Position numbers and translations under genes: made by a program. From contig CM049311.1 in assembly GCA_026874595.1 (NCBI GenBank), positions 46,813,676 through 46,877,675 on the forward strand: a stretch of 64,000 bases of DNA. The letters run 5' to 3'. Positions 34,301 through 45,105 of this stretch are shown piece by piece (the first letter of the stretch is position 1; each line of letters opens with the position of its first letter). The stretch comes from Sipunculus nudus. Taxonomy: Eukaryota; Annelida; Sipuncula; Golfingiida; Sipunculidae. The notes under the pieces are model-generated. The model saw only the letters and a program-made list of their open reading frames with translations, did no database searches and was not told the origin of the DNA.

Positions 34301-36169
34301 ATCATCTGGTGTTACAGGTAATACTCCTACTTGTAGTGGCAGCCATTATCATCTAGTGTTACAGGTAATACTCCTACTTGTAGTGGCAGCCATTATCATC
34401 TGGTGTTACAGGTAATACTCCTACTTGTAGTGGCAGCCATTATCATCTGGTGTTACAGGTAATACTCCTACTTGTAGTGGCAGCCATTAACATCTGGTGT
34501 TACAGGTAAAACTCCTACTTGTAGTGGCAGCCATTATCATCTGGTGTTACAGGTAATACTCCTACTTGTAGTGGCAGCCATTATCATCTGGTGTTACAGG
34601 TAATACTCCTACTTGTAGTGGCAGCCATTATCATCTGGTGTTACAGGTAAAACTCCCACTTGTAGTGGCAGCCATTATCATCTGGTGTTACAGGTAATAC
34701 TCATACTTATAGTGGCAGCCATTATCATCTAGTGTTACAGGTAAAACTCATACTTGTAGTGGCAGCCATTATCATCTGGTGTTACAGGAAATACTCATAC
34801 CGTGGTCTGTTCCAACCAAGCTACCCACTGTAGTGCGGCAATTTTCTTCCAAATTTTCAGTTCACTTTCAAAATAAGTGTATTAGCTGCATTGACGAGAC
34901 ATTGCCTAACTTACTGTAAAAGAGAGCAAACCCAAAATCTGCCCAGTAATTAAGAAATCCAATTTATTGCACTGAACCTGAATAATCTTAATTGTTTTTC
35001 ACGGTGTCAGGTTCATATGAAAACAAATAAAGTTTAGAGACACCGATTCAACATTGATGTCGTAAATATTGCATAAAAAATTATAAAAAACAGAGGTAGG
35101 CAAAACATGAGCGAGGCCATCTGAACTCGTCGATAGCCTCCATACCGATATTTTGAAAGGTATACTTTGAACTTTTGCCTGGTTATTTCTTCATACATTA
35201 TTGTAACATTATTGTTTCATGATTTATTGCCCAACCGCATGAGCAGTTTTCGTCCCAGTTATCTTTGCTGGATTTTGATACCCATCAAACAGAATTTTTT
35301 TGGTAGAACACATTATCTGTGGTGTCCCGTGCCCTTCCGTGTCTTCTGAATTCTATTCAGTTATATATGATACGATGTAGAAATATTTTGCTTACTGGCG
35401 CGGTGTCTGTAGATTTTTTTTTTTCCTAATGCACTTGTGGAGTCCTTTTAACCAAACGTAAGTTGGAATAAGCGGTTTTAACATGCTTTCGTTAAGTTTG
35501 AAGACGTGAGTAATATAAAATGCAATAAATTATAACATATTTATATTATCATATTTATATTTTCATATTAATTGAACATTTGTTGTCAGGAAAACATCCA
35601 AGCCTGGACGTAAGGATAACCAATTATCCATCAATCAACAACTAAGAATGTATCCGCCACCTGCCGACCACCAAAAGCAACACATAAGGGAAACTGTCAC
35701 TCAACCTGACCGGAAAAACGGCAAGAAGCCTGAAGAACGTAACATTTCACATCAATCTCAGCCTCCGCCAGACCGGAGGTACTACGCACTCCCTGAAAAG
35801 CCCGTCGGTCCTGAGGACACCGACACCATGGCGGGACTGCAGGTTCCTCCTTCTTTTCCTGATCGTAATTTCTGTGTTAAAACCGTTGATGATAAACCCC
35901 ATCTAACTCCTCCCCCTTTTCCTGACTGTCGGACCTTTGTTTCTCAACCCGATGATCGTAAGCGCCCACATATCCCTCCGCCTTTACCTGACCGGGACTA
36001 CTACAGACAACCTCAGGAGAGTGGAATGTCTTCATTACCTGACCGGAAGTACCTGGCACAATCTGACGGCCGTAAGTTTTCACAAATTCCTCCGCCTTTG
36101 CCTGACCGGAACTACTATACTCTGCCTGAGGAACATGAGAAACTAGCTCTGTCTTCTTCGACAAAGTAG
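30046..36169 (+). CDS. Gene C: type I membrane protein, CUB-like ectodomain, long mucin-like stalk, PPLPDR/YxxP repeat tail
   Basis: Exons are 30046-30091, 31531-31896, 32698-33472 and 35590-36169 (46+366+775+580 nt = 589 codons, 588 residues). Phases are 1, 1 and 2, identical to gene B. A 15-residue signal peptide precedes ectodomain cysteines at 23, 48, 50, 73, 90 and 148. The stalk (about 155-365) is Thr/Ser/Arg-rich, consistent with O-glycosylation. The helix spans about 370-393. The 192-residue tail has about six units spaced roughly 20 residues apart: a proline run, then PDR, then aromatic residues. PPPLPDR occurs at 525-531 and 563-569; YALP, YRQP and YTLP start at Y461, Y534 and Y572. 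PxLPxR/K is a Crk-type SH3 ligand and YxxP a Crk-type SH2 ligand, so adaptor recruitment is a fair inference. Intron 1 contains an inverted LTR, and intron 3 begins with a repeat of the splice donor. Confidence 0.88.
30400..31155 (-). mobile_element. Inverted Ty3/Gypsy LTR in gene C intron 1
   Basis: The reverse complement of 30400-31155 follows the LTR at 9419-10307 through U5, R and most of U3: TGTTACGGAACC start, mirrored TATAAATA box near 30950, and the GCCGGCCCGGCTCGGCC block near 31078. By eye about 85% match. It diverges beyond about 31155, so the U3 start is truncated or heavily changed. No internal pol is attached, so it is a solo or truncated LTR lying antisense to gene C. Confidence 0.8.
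31288..31340. repeat. (TA)n microsatellite in gene C intron 1
   Basis: Pure TA run with one interruption. Confidence 0.95.
31531..31896 (+). CDS. Gene C exon 2: CUB-like ectodomain
   Basis: The acceptor is TTGTTGTTTAG/GT and the donor CAGAG/gtacgt; the exon is phase 1-1 with 122 codon equivalents. It has C, CxC, CDE and C, then VAPYL, GFWITYQNK and GYVNVTV. WITY...GYV at the end resembles the last strands of CUB domains, which is the basis for the CUB-like label; no search was possible. Confidence 0.87.
32698..33472 (+). CDS. Gene C exon 3: last Cys, 220-residue Ser/Thr stalk, TM helix
   Basis: The acceptor is GTTTCAG/CT; it starts with NNVNVYCNERG. The stalk has very high Thr, Ser and Arg, with no strict tandem repeat. 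The helix (IFIIVISVVTAVAALLVVG) ends in IIIWCYR, nearly the same as gene B IIIWCRR. The donor TTACAG/gtaata lies in the first unit of the 47-bp array. Reading through it meets TAA at 33474. Confidence 0.88.
33441..34800 (+). repeat. 47-bp minisatellite of exon 3 end plus splice donor (~29 copies)
   Basis: Each unit reads GTAGTGGCAGCCATTATCAT, CTGGTGTTACAG, then GTAATACTC and a short spacer; starts at 33488, 33535 and 33582 show the 47-bp step. The first unit is coding (end of the helix and the real donor of gene C); the rest lie in intron 3. Most copies keep TTACAG/GTAA. Bases near 33967-34155 show a 94-bp dimer order: units with ATTAAC and GTAAAACTCC alternate with ATTATC and GTAATACTC. Because 47 is not divisible by 3 and TAA follows each AGG, use of any later donor would end the protein after the helix. 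Confidence 0.95.
35590..36169 (+). CDS. Gene C exon 4: PPLPDR/YxxP repeat tail
   Basis: The acceptor TTTGTTGTCAG joins in frame with exon 3 (AG/G = Arg). It has 192 codons and TAG at 36167. The proline units begin at tail residues about 58, 86, 107, 129, 148 and 167. Units 4 and 6 are nearly identical also in DNA (CCTCCGCCTTTACCTGACCG against CCTCCGCCTTTGCCTGACCG), pointing to recent repeat growth. The minus-strand ORF over it is a shadow. Confidence 0.88.
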
Positions 36170-36537
36170 GTTACATAAGAAGACTGGACAGTTGATTCTA
36201 TCACGAGTGTACCCCATGGGTATCCCGTCGTTTTAAATGGAACTTATGTAACGACCACAGGGATTATTCAGGAAAAAACATTGTGTGTAAGCACTGTAGT
36301 GTCTCTAATACACGATGAAATATTCAAATACACACAGGAACAAGTGAAGCTGGCCTGTACCTATATATATTGTGAAAGTGCTTACTTCAGCACCATATAT
36401 ATGTGGACTTATTTATTCGGTCAGTGTGCAGATCATCATGTACGTTTACGGAAACAAGACACGCGTATATGGTGCAAGCCATATTGACAAAAGTCCCATT
36501 AAAATGATATAACTTGCATTATATTCAGAGACTGTGC

Positions 36538-36543
36538 AATAAA
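36538..36543 (+). terminator. AATAAA polyadenylation signal of gene C
   Basis: First AATAAA after the gene C stop, 369 bp downstream, in GTGCAATAAAACT. Confidence 0.55.
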
Positions 36544-37540
36544 ACTAACAAGCCTTAGTTCCAGTACACTATACTTTTCGTCGAATGTTAGTATATATAA
36601 AATCGTGTTGTCGGCCATTATGGACATCGATACTTTTATAACCGCTTATAGAATAGAATGCAGCGAGATTATCCTTTAAACGGAATAAGACCGATTATTT
36701 AATACTATTATGCATACGTTTTTAAAAGAATGAACGTATAATGGATAGTTAAAAACGGTATGTTACAGGACCCAACGTTAAAAATGGAAAGAAAATAAGT
36801 TCGGCTTACGTGTAAAGAAGATGGCACGTCCAATGTCTAAAAAAAATCATACATCAAGTTATCATGTTTTGGTATATTTTAGTCAGAATTTTTCACGTTG
36901 CGTTTACTAAAAATGCTGAAAATACACCGCATACACGTAATGTTGGTTTCAGAGCACCGTGTAGGAATATGAACGAATTGCCTATCCGTGTATTCCGGGG
37001 CAAATAATCAGAGATAACCAGAATATCCTGCAAAGTAAGCTAGTCTTGTTGTTTTGGACCAGGGTACGGTGGACGTCTCATGGATGGTTATAAAACATAT
37101 TGAAAACCAATTTGAAAACATGAACGCACTAGATAATGATTGGTGATTATTTTAAAGCTGGGTAGGTTGCTAAATAACAAGGCTTTCTAGTTTAGAAAGA
37201 AATTGTAGACCTTGTAGATTTGATGTGATCTACAGTTTTCTCAAAACGCAGATGCTGCGTCGTTGGTTCATAAACGAAACGTACAGATTCTGATAGTTAT
37301 GAAGGTCACTCTAACTGTAATTAAAATCAGAAGTCTTTAGTTTGTATTAAACCTGGATTGTTTTGAGCATCGCACAGCTAGCGCACACATAGAAGTAATC
37401 ACACAACTAAATCAGATTGGTGTCCAGTCTGTGCGTACTTAACATAAGTCTTATTATTATTAACAATGTACCGTTGATGGTAAATATATAAAAACAGAAC
37501 CTTTTAATAAAGGACCCCTCGAACTGTTCATTTTTGTAAG
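36544..37540. other. No gene recognised
   Basis: Unique AT-rich DNA after gene C without supported ORFs. Confidence 0.45.
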
Positions 37541-37588
37541 AGAGAGAGAGAGAGAGAGTGTGTGTTTGTGTGTGTGTGTCAGAGAGAG

Positions 37589-37625
<37 letters not shown>
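37540..37625. repeat. (GA)n/(GT)n compound microsatellite
   Basis: GA, then GT, then GA runs. The following sequence, GCTTGAGCTTACAGTAGGTTTAGGAT, recurs as AAGCTTGCAGTAGGTTTATGAT at 38961 after another GA tract, so the element between is flanked by direct repeats. Confidence 0.85.
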
Positions 37626-37628
<3 letters not shown>

Positions 37629-37651
37629 AGCTTACAGTAGGTTTAGGATGT

Positions 37652-38800
37652 AATTGTATCCGCCAAAACAGAGTTTTGCGGATACTATGTTTTCAGTTGC
37701 ACGCCGCCGCCGCCGCATAGGTACCCGGAGAAATCCTCCGTAACCACCGGGCAGATTTTTTTTAAATTCGGAATTATGATTGGGTCACATGTGAACTGCT
37801 GCGCCCTCATTTTTGGTTGACCTCTGACCTTTCCTCTCTGCCCAGCGTCCATTTGTGCGTCTGTTTCCACACATAAACCCACATATCTCGGGAACCATTT
37901 GACCAATCAGGAAAATAAATGCACAAATGTAGCCCTTGGATAGCTTTATAACATACATAAAAATGGTGGCGCCACCTGCAACCATTTTGCACAGTGTCCA
38001 TCTGTTCATCTGCCTTGGGATAAAATCACTCATATCTCTGCAGTGAATGGACTTATCCACCTGAAATTTTGCATGTGTATTCATCTGGATAGCTTTCTTG
38101 ATTTTATGACAGGTGGTGCCACCTACATTCACGTTCAGGCTGCAGACGTCCAGGCTTATATCTCAGGACTGTTTTGACGCATCCTCTAGAAATTTTGCAT
38201 ATGTTTAGATCTCACATATCTTTATCTTATGCAAAACTGGTGGCGCCACCTGCAACCATTTTTGCACAGCGTTCGTCTGTTTGTCTACCGTGGAACAAAA
38301 TCACTCGTAACTCGGCAGTGGTTTGACTTATCTGCCTAATATTTTGCATGTATATACATCTTGGATAGCTTTCTCGAATTTTTGGCAGGTTGCGCAACCT
38401 ACTATCACGTTCAGGCTGCAGACATCCAGGCTTATATCTAGGGACTGGTTTGACGTATCCTCCTGAAATTTTGCATGTGCATAGATCTCACATATTTTTT
38501 ATCATACACAAAACTGGTGGCGCAACCTGCAACAATTTTTGTACAGGGTGCGTCTGTTTTTCTGCCGTAGGATAAAACACTCATATCTCGGCAGTGGTTT
38601 GATTTATCTGCTTAAAATTTTGCAATTTTATACAACTTGGAAATTTTTCTGGATTTTGTGGCATGTGGCACCACCTACATACACATTTCGGCTACAGACA
38701 TCCATGCTAATATGCAACACACCTCTCTCTATTTCCCCTTGCCACTCTACCCATGCCTCACTTCACCCATCCCACTCTGGTTTCGGCGGATACACGTAGT
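37652..38800. mobile_element. TIR-bounded element with ~180-bp tandem core (copy 2)
   Basis: It starts TATCCGCCAAAACAGAG and ends TTTCGGCGGATAC, a terminal inverted repeat TATCCGCC/GGCGGATA. The core units contain TCTCGG.AGTGGTTTGA, GAAATTTTGCATGTG and ACTGGTGGCGCCACCTGCAA (for example near 37970, 38240 and 38515). It is the same family as 11745-12995. Short ORFs in the core are repeat frames. Confidence 0.7.
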
Positions 38801-38893
38801 CGCTTGTCGACTACCCGTATTCTTGTTGATAATTGTTAGTGCCCTGGTTCATTATAATTTATCTCTGAGGACAATCTGTATGCGTATGTTTTC

Positions 38894-38913
38894 AGAGAGA
38901 GAGAGAGAGAGCT

Positions 38914-38956
<43 letters not shown>
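38894..38956. repeat. (GA)n and (CAGA)n microsatellite
   Basis: A GA run interrupted once by GCTA, then a CAGA tetranucleotide run. Confidence 0.85.
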
Positions 38957-38958
<2 letters not shown>

Positions 38959-39523
38959 CGTAAGCTTGCAGTAGGTTTATGATCTATTTGTTAATGGGTT
39001 ATCGTACTATGTGACCAGGCTTGAGGAAAGTTTTTCTCAGATTTATTGTATGAGTCAGATCCTTTTTACAGCGTGCATGACTATAACACGGAGTAAGGCG
39101 TTTTATAAAAGTGTCAAGTCGCCTGCTACTTTGGAGTCTGTGAGTCATTCTAGTGTCAGGTGAGATACTTGTCGCTTCAATGAACAAGGCATTAAATCTA
39201 CAGAATGTCTAGAACCACCAGATAAATGCTTTTATATCGGAATAATGATATTGGTGCGGAATGTCATGCATAAAATATGTGGCTCCGTACTAGGATAGCG
39301 CCTGGTTCCTCAGCATGAAAAATAAATAACCCCCATTCCTTGTTATAAACTGAGACAGGAAATGGTTGGACAGGAATGTCTCACGATACGTGCATAGAAT
39401 ACAAAGCACAGATTTATTTTCTGAGTGTTCAAAAGAAACAGAAATAAACCGCTCGCACCTCGAAATCTAATCGGCTCCATTGGCCATTTCTAGAATTTAC
39501 ATGAAAACTTCATAAAATAAACC

Positions 39524-39830
39524 GGCTTTTGTGGTTTAGGGGTAGAGCACAGGACTCAAAGCCGGGAGATCATGAGTTCAATCTCATTCCACCCAGGGTG
39601 AGCGCTCTGCAGGCTTTTTGGGGAGGCCGTGCCCAACGGCCGTGTTTCACTCACAGACAAGTGCGCCTTTTGGGGATACCTCGGTGGTATGACCCAGTAA
39701 TGGGGTGATCACAAACCCAGGCCACGCAGGTGCAGTAGTCATTTAAATTGAGAGAAATCGTGTGATACTGCCTTGTCAATGCGTCCAGTTATCTTAAACA
39801 ACATAAAAAAATAAAAAGACAAAACAAAAT
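39524..39830 (+). mobile_element. tRNA-derived SINE
   Basis: The head is tRNA-like: TGGTTTAGGGG matches the RNA polymerase III A box (TRGYNNARNNG) and GAGTTCAATCTC is close to a B box, 41 bp apart. A body of about 200 bp (CGCCTTTTGGGGATACC, GACCCAGTAATGGGGTGATC) and an A-rich tail at about 39800-39830 follow. No complete cloverleaf, so it is not a tRNA gene. Confidence 0.75.
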
Positions 39831-39880
39831 TAAATCATGAGAATCCTTTATGACTGCGTGAGGTATATTGTGAGAACACA

Positions 39881-39936
39881 AAACACACACACACACACAC
39901 TCACTCACACACACACACACACTCAAACACAAACGA
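39881..39936. repeat. (CA)n microsatellite
   Basis: CA run with TCACT interruptions. Confidence 0.9.
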
Positions 39937-40094
39937 AAGGGGATGAATGCATATCTTCCTGGTGGAGGCAACCAGACAATGAATGCAAACACAGAAAGAA
40001 ACGTGCAGAATTTATGGGGATATCTGCTCATTTGAGTAAGAGCCAACCTGAAAACCATTATTTGGTCATGCCGATGGCTCTTGGGGGTTTTAGA

Positions 40095-42065
40095 CCATGT
40101 CAATAGCTTAATCGTTTCATTGTAACAAAGAGGAAGAAAATGAGTCATTGTTTGTGAATACAGGACCAATATTAACAAAGTTATAAGGAAAATAAAATGT
40201 GTTTTGAAGACATTGACCTTGACTCTGACCTTTTTTTACTATGCACATGGAATTTCGAGAAATCGTTAAGACATACGACATGTGTAAGTTACAAAGTGAT
40301 TCCAGCAAAACTGTGGCCTGTAGAATGTTTTATTGTTATATGTAAGACGCATGAACCAGCAAGCAGGCGACATTAAGGACAGCTGACAGACAGACAGACT
40401 GGCAAAGTGACCTGAAGGGGAGGGCAGTTGAATAGACCACGTCATGTAGAAAACGAAGAGGAAGAAAAGGAACCATGGTTTGTGGAAATAGAACCAATTT
40501 TGACAAAAGAATGAAGAAACTTACATTTTGATGTGTTACGATGACCTTGACCTTTGACCTATTTAAATTATATATATAGTACTTCACGAAATCATTCCTA
40601 TAGACAATATGTGTAAGTTACAAAGTGATTGTGTAGAAATGTTGGCTTTAGAATGCTATATTAAGACGCAAGAATGACCAGAAAACTTGCGAAATTGAGG
40701 ACAACTGATAAACAAACAGACATACTGACAAAAAGGAGGGCAGGAACCTGAATCAGGTGACGAAGAAGATAATGAGGAAGAAAATGAGCTATAGTTTAGG
40801 GGCCAAGATAGGGCCAATAATAGGGCCAATATTGAAAAATTATGAGGAAAATAAATTTTACACGTTTTTATGACCTCGAAATTGGACTACTGATAAACAG
40901 ACATACTGACAAAGTGACACAATATTGAGGCCAAATGATCTCACCAGCTTATGGAGAAGTGCCAGAGAAAGAAAATAAGGTATAGTTTATGTAATTGAGC
41001 TTATAGTTTTGGAGTTGTGACCAAAAAAATAATGTTGTGGAGGTTAAAAAGCCCCTAGTGGCCAATATCCCGAAAATGGAAAAATTTGTTTCGAGATATT
41101 AGTGTAAGACATAGGTTGTACCTGTTTCAACTGGATTCCTGTACAACTGTCGCCGGTAGATTGCTTATTGTAAGGCGCAAGAACAAGCAAGCAGGAGAAA
41201 TAGACATACAGACAGGCATACTGACAAAGTGACACATCTGAAATAACAGAAGACGACACAAAATGTATTGGGAAGGTTAAAACGAGCAAAATGGGCTTAG
41301 TTTATTGCAGGTAAGGTTTATATTTTTGGAGATATGGCAAAAAAAATAATATGTTGAAGTGTTTTATGTGCAACGCCCCTAGCAGCTATTTTTCGAAAAT
41401 GAAAAATTCCTCTTAAATTCCTCTTTAAATATTCCAGTTTCAAAAGGATTCCTGCAAAATTGTGGCCTCTAGGGTATCAATTAATGATATCTCGCATTGA
41501 ATCGTTGAGGAGATATTGTGCGAGACATTGCAAAACTTGTACTTAAATCTTGAAGTACTCATTGAATGGTACCTAATGCAAAATTCTAGACCTCTTTAGC
41601 GTTAAAACTGGCAAAGTTTGAAAAAAAAGTCCTACTATTTCCAAAAATCATGACGTTTCCCCGAAAAAAGTAACCATGGTTACGGCAGATTTAGGGCAGC
41701 CACACAAAGAAAAAGGTCTTGGAATGACAAAGAAAATGAGCTAATGTTGAAGTAAATACAGCTAATAGTGACTATATTAAGAAAAAAACATTTTGAGAAG
41801 TTTGATGACATTGACCTTGACCTCTGATCTATATTGACCATAAACAAAAGGCTACCAGGACATTTGATTGTCTACTAGCTGTGTACGTTTGAAAGATATT
41901 GCTGCAAAATTGTGGCCTGTAGAGAGGCTACAGACAGACAAACACACGCACTGACAAACAGACATATGGACCTGACCAACATGCTTTCGGAAATCTCCGG
42001 ATTTCCGACAAGCAGTTGTAACACATTGACCGTAAGGCGGCTGACAACTGCATGAAAAAAGGAGC
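40095..42065. repeat. Degenerate tandem array, ~330-bp unit, about five to six units
   Basis: Units carry GAGGAAGAAAATGAGC.ATAGTTT, ACCAATATT.A.AAA, TTGACCTTGACC, GTGTAAGTTACAAAGTGATT, GTGGCCTGTAGAATG and AGACAGACATACTGACAAAGTGAC. Starts are near 40130, 40459, 40771, 40965, 41275 and 41735; outer units are best preserved and inner ones shortened. Minus-strand ORFs of 60-83 codons are frames of the repeat. Confidence 0.7.
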
Positions 42066-42179
42066 GTGAAGAATACAAGTGGAGCTAAGTGAACCTTGTG
42101 TCAAACACGTACATGATTTTAGTGTACCTATATTTGAATAATTAATAAATGTTATATGCTAGAAAACCAATGACACAGT

Positions 42180-42905
42180 TGAAAAGCTATTCTGAGAAGG
42201 TCCCTCACGTTATAATACTACCTCGGGTGTATAATTTAAGCTTGGTTGTCCGTCACGTTATAATTATACCTGGGGATTATAATTTAAGAATGGTTGTCCG
42301 TCACGTTATAATGCTACCTGGGGAGTATAATTTAAGCTTCGTTGGTTACGTGTTATAATACTACGAGGGGAGTGTAATTTAAGCTTAGTTTTCCGTCAGG
42401 TAATAATTCTACCTGGGGAGTATAAAAAAGCTTTGTTGTCCGTCACGTTATAATTATACCTGGGGATTATAATTTAAGAATGGTTGTCCGTCACGTTATA
42501 ATGCTACCTGGGGAGTATAATTTAAGCTTCGTTGGTTACGTGTTATAATACTACGAGGGGAGTGTAATTTAAGCTTGGTTTTTCGTCACGTTATAATTCT
42601 ACCCGGGGAGTATAAAAAAGCTTTGTTGTCCGTCACGTTATAATGCTACCTGGGGAGTATAATTTAAGCTTGGTTGTCCGTCATGTTATAATACTACCTG
42701 GGGAGTATAATTTAAGCTTGGTTGTCTGTCACGTTATAATACTACCTGGGGAGTATAATTTAAGCTTGGTTTTCCGTCACGTTATAAAACTACCTGGGGA
42801 GTATAATTTAAGCTCGTCGTCCGTCACGTTACAAAACTACCTGGGGAGTATAATTTAAGCTCGGTTGTCCGTCACGTTATAATACTACCCGGTGAGTATA
42901 ATTTA
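42180..42905. repeat. 48-bp minisatellite with a 190-bp higher-order repeat
   Basis: About 15 units of GTTGTCCGTCACGTTATAAT, ACTACCTGGGGAGTATAATT, TAAGCTTG. Clean units start at 42673 and 42721. The four-unit block starting near 42241 recurs almost unchanged at 42431 (190 bp later), with the same variants (ATTATACC, GGTTACGTG, AAAAAAGCTT). ORFs over it (MLPGEYNLSLVV repeats) are translations of the array. Confidence 0.9.
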
Positions 42906-43170
42906 AAACGATATAACTTGTACACAAGGGAATAGTGGTGCCATCCTTCCGAAAGATGTCGTTTCTATTCAAATGAACCTCTTACAGTTAGGCAGTGTGG
43001 AGCGGCCGGGACTACTTGTCTCAACTGACAAACTTTAAAATCAAAATTTTTTACATTTTAAGTAGACGTATTCGGTTTACATGTTAATATGCTTCACTCC
43101 ATGAAGTTCGTACCGTAAAGCACCCATGTTTATGTAATTTGTCTTGTTTGATACTTATCTAACATATTTG

Positions 43171-43340
43171 GAGCGGATGGTGTAATGGCAAAGGTGCCGG
43201 GGCTGAAACCGGACTGAAAGCAAGGGCTCACGCTAGTGTGTGTCAGTTCTGGCGGCATCAGTGCACAGGAGGAATACCGAAGAGGCAAAACTACGGCGTA
43301 AAAACCTTAGTTGTTGCCTGAGCGGTGATACTTGGGATGC
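43171..43340 (+). mobile_element. Possible second tRNA-related SINE
   Basis: TGGTGTAATGG (43178-43188) fits the pol III A box, followed by GCAAAGGTGCCGGGG. No convincing B box is visible, so this is only a candidate. Confidence 0.3.
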
Positions 43341-43388
43341 GGTACGATACTCTGTGGAGCGTGGTTAGTGGAGTCAATTTTTTCTTCC

Positions 43389-43446
43389 GGGGGGGGGGGG
43401 GGGAGGGGATTGACTTGCAGACACAATTACACACACACGCATACAT

Positions 43447-43496
<50 letters not shown>
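43389..43496. repeat. Poly-G tract and (TA)n microsatellite
   Basis: G run at about 43389-43403, a short CA run, then TA repeats from about 43450 to 43496. Confidence 0.9.
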
Positions 43497-43497
<1 letters not shown>

Positions 43498-43636
43498 AAT
43501 TTGGACTCCAACAATCCCTTAACAGTACAGTGATACTCTTGTGAGCGATTCTGCGTAGTGTGTCGTGGGGAAACCTGGTGGTCATACTGCGCAGTTTAAA
43601 TAATATGTGTATATATTTCAAGTTGCAAACCGGTTT

Positions 43637-45105
43637 GTTAGCTCAGCTGACTGAAAGTTAACTGAGCTATAAGCGGTCACTCTTCGTCCGTCGTCTGACC
43701 GTCCGTCCGTTGACAAGGCACATACCGCTGATCCTAGAATCTCCTAACTAAAAACCATATAGGTAAATAAAAGATCTCCTAGGAAACCTTGAATTAGGTC
43801 ACTGCGAATTATATTCTCCAAGTATGGGGCTCGAAAATACCCTCCAGAACAATTAAAAAATTGATATAATGATCGCCATGATTCTTTGCATGCATATTGA
43901 TCATGGAGTGTTTCATCAGTTCCTGCAGACTTGTGACGCCACATGTATTAAAAAAATTACGCATTTTTTGTATTTATGAGACCTTCCAATAGAGTGGTCG
44001 TCTGTTAACAGGGCACAGATCGTAACTGTTTGACCTGGAATCTCCTGACTTCTCATCTCATCAGGTCCATGAAAAATCTCCTTGGAAACCTGAAATTAGG
44101 TTTCTGTTAATCATTTTCTCCGAGCCGTAGGCTGGTAAGTACCCCACAGAATAAGAAAAACAATTGATCCAAAATCGCCAGTATATGAATATCTAATGCA
44201 TTGATTGCCATATATTGCATGCATATTGATCTTCGCGTGTTTCATCAGTTTCTTCAGACTGGCGGCACTACCTTTTTTTTAATTTAACGCATTTTTTTTC
44301 TCTATTTTCGAGACCTTCACATGAAGCGGTCGTCCCTAAATATGGCATAAATCGTACCCACTTGACCTTGAATCTTCAAACTTGACATCCAGGGAGTACC
44401 ATGAAAAATCTCCTTGATTTCTCCTTGAAATCAGGTTTCTGTTACCCACATCCTCCGAGCAAGATGGGGCTTGTAAGAACACGCCCGAACCCCGCCCCCC
44501 CCCCCCCAATAAATAAAAAATTGGTTCAAAAGCTCAAATATCTGTATAACTAATGAATTGATTGCCATGATTCTTTACATGTTTATTGATCATGTAGTGT
44601 TTCATCAGTTCCTGCAGACTGGTGGTGCCACCTGTATTTTTTCAAAATTTCACGTCTTATTTCACATTTTTAAAGACCTTTTTAGGCACAAACCGTAAAC
44701 GTTAGACCTTGAAACCGTTCATCCAGGGACATTATAGCAAATCTCCTTGGAAACCTGAAATTAGATCATAGTGACCCATTTTCTTTTTTAAAGATATGTA
44801 CAACAAGATTTTAGCACCCGAGAAATTCCAATTTGATTAAGATCCAGGGAGCTTTCTGTAAAAATGTCTTGAAATTTGAAATAATGTCACTCTGACCTTT
44901 ACTCTGCGAGCTGGGTGAAAATACCTGATTTTACCACTCTTTTAGTCAGATGGAATAAATGGTACCAGTTGGATGTAGAATTAAGTCACTGTAAACTATA
45001 TATCTAAGGTATTTTGGCAAAATGCATGATTTCGAACACCCCGGGAGTCATTTTACCCATTGTTCAAGGTTCAGCTGAGCATCATGGCCCATGGGCAATT
45101 GGTTT
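43637..45105. mobile_element. TIR-bounded element with ~330-bp tandem core (copy 2)
   Basis: It starts TTAGCTCAGCTGACTGAAAG and ends GTTCAGCTGAGCATCATGGCCC. Core units near 43729, 44030, 44362 and 44704 contain TCCTTGGAAACCTGAAATTAGG and GATCATG.AGTGTTTCATCAG. It is the same family as 5163-7010 but more diverged. The ORF at 45060-45296 begins in the element end and is not a gene. Confidence 0.72.

Noticed and set aside
33441-34800. CRISPR array (also 42180-42905)
   Set aside because: Head-to-tail minisatellites without unique spacers, in eukaryotic DNA.
35877-36164. 95-codon minus-strand ORF
   Set aside because: Antisense shadow of the repeat tail exon of gene C.
39524-39600. A tRNA gene
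   Set aside because: Pol III boxes are present, but no cloverleaf can be formed and a SINE body with an A-rich tail follows.
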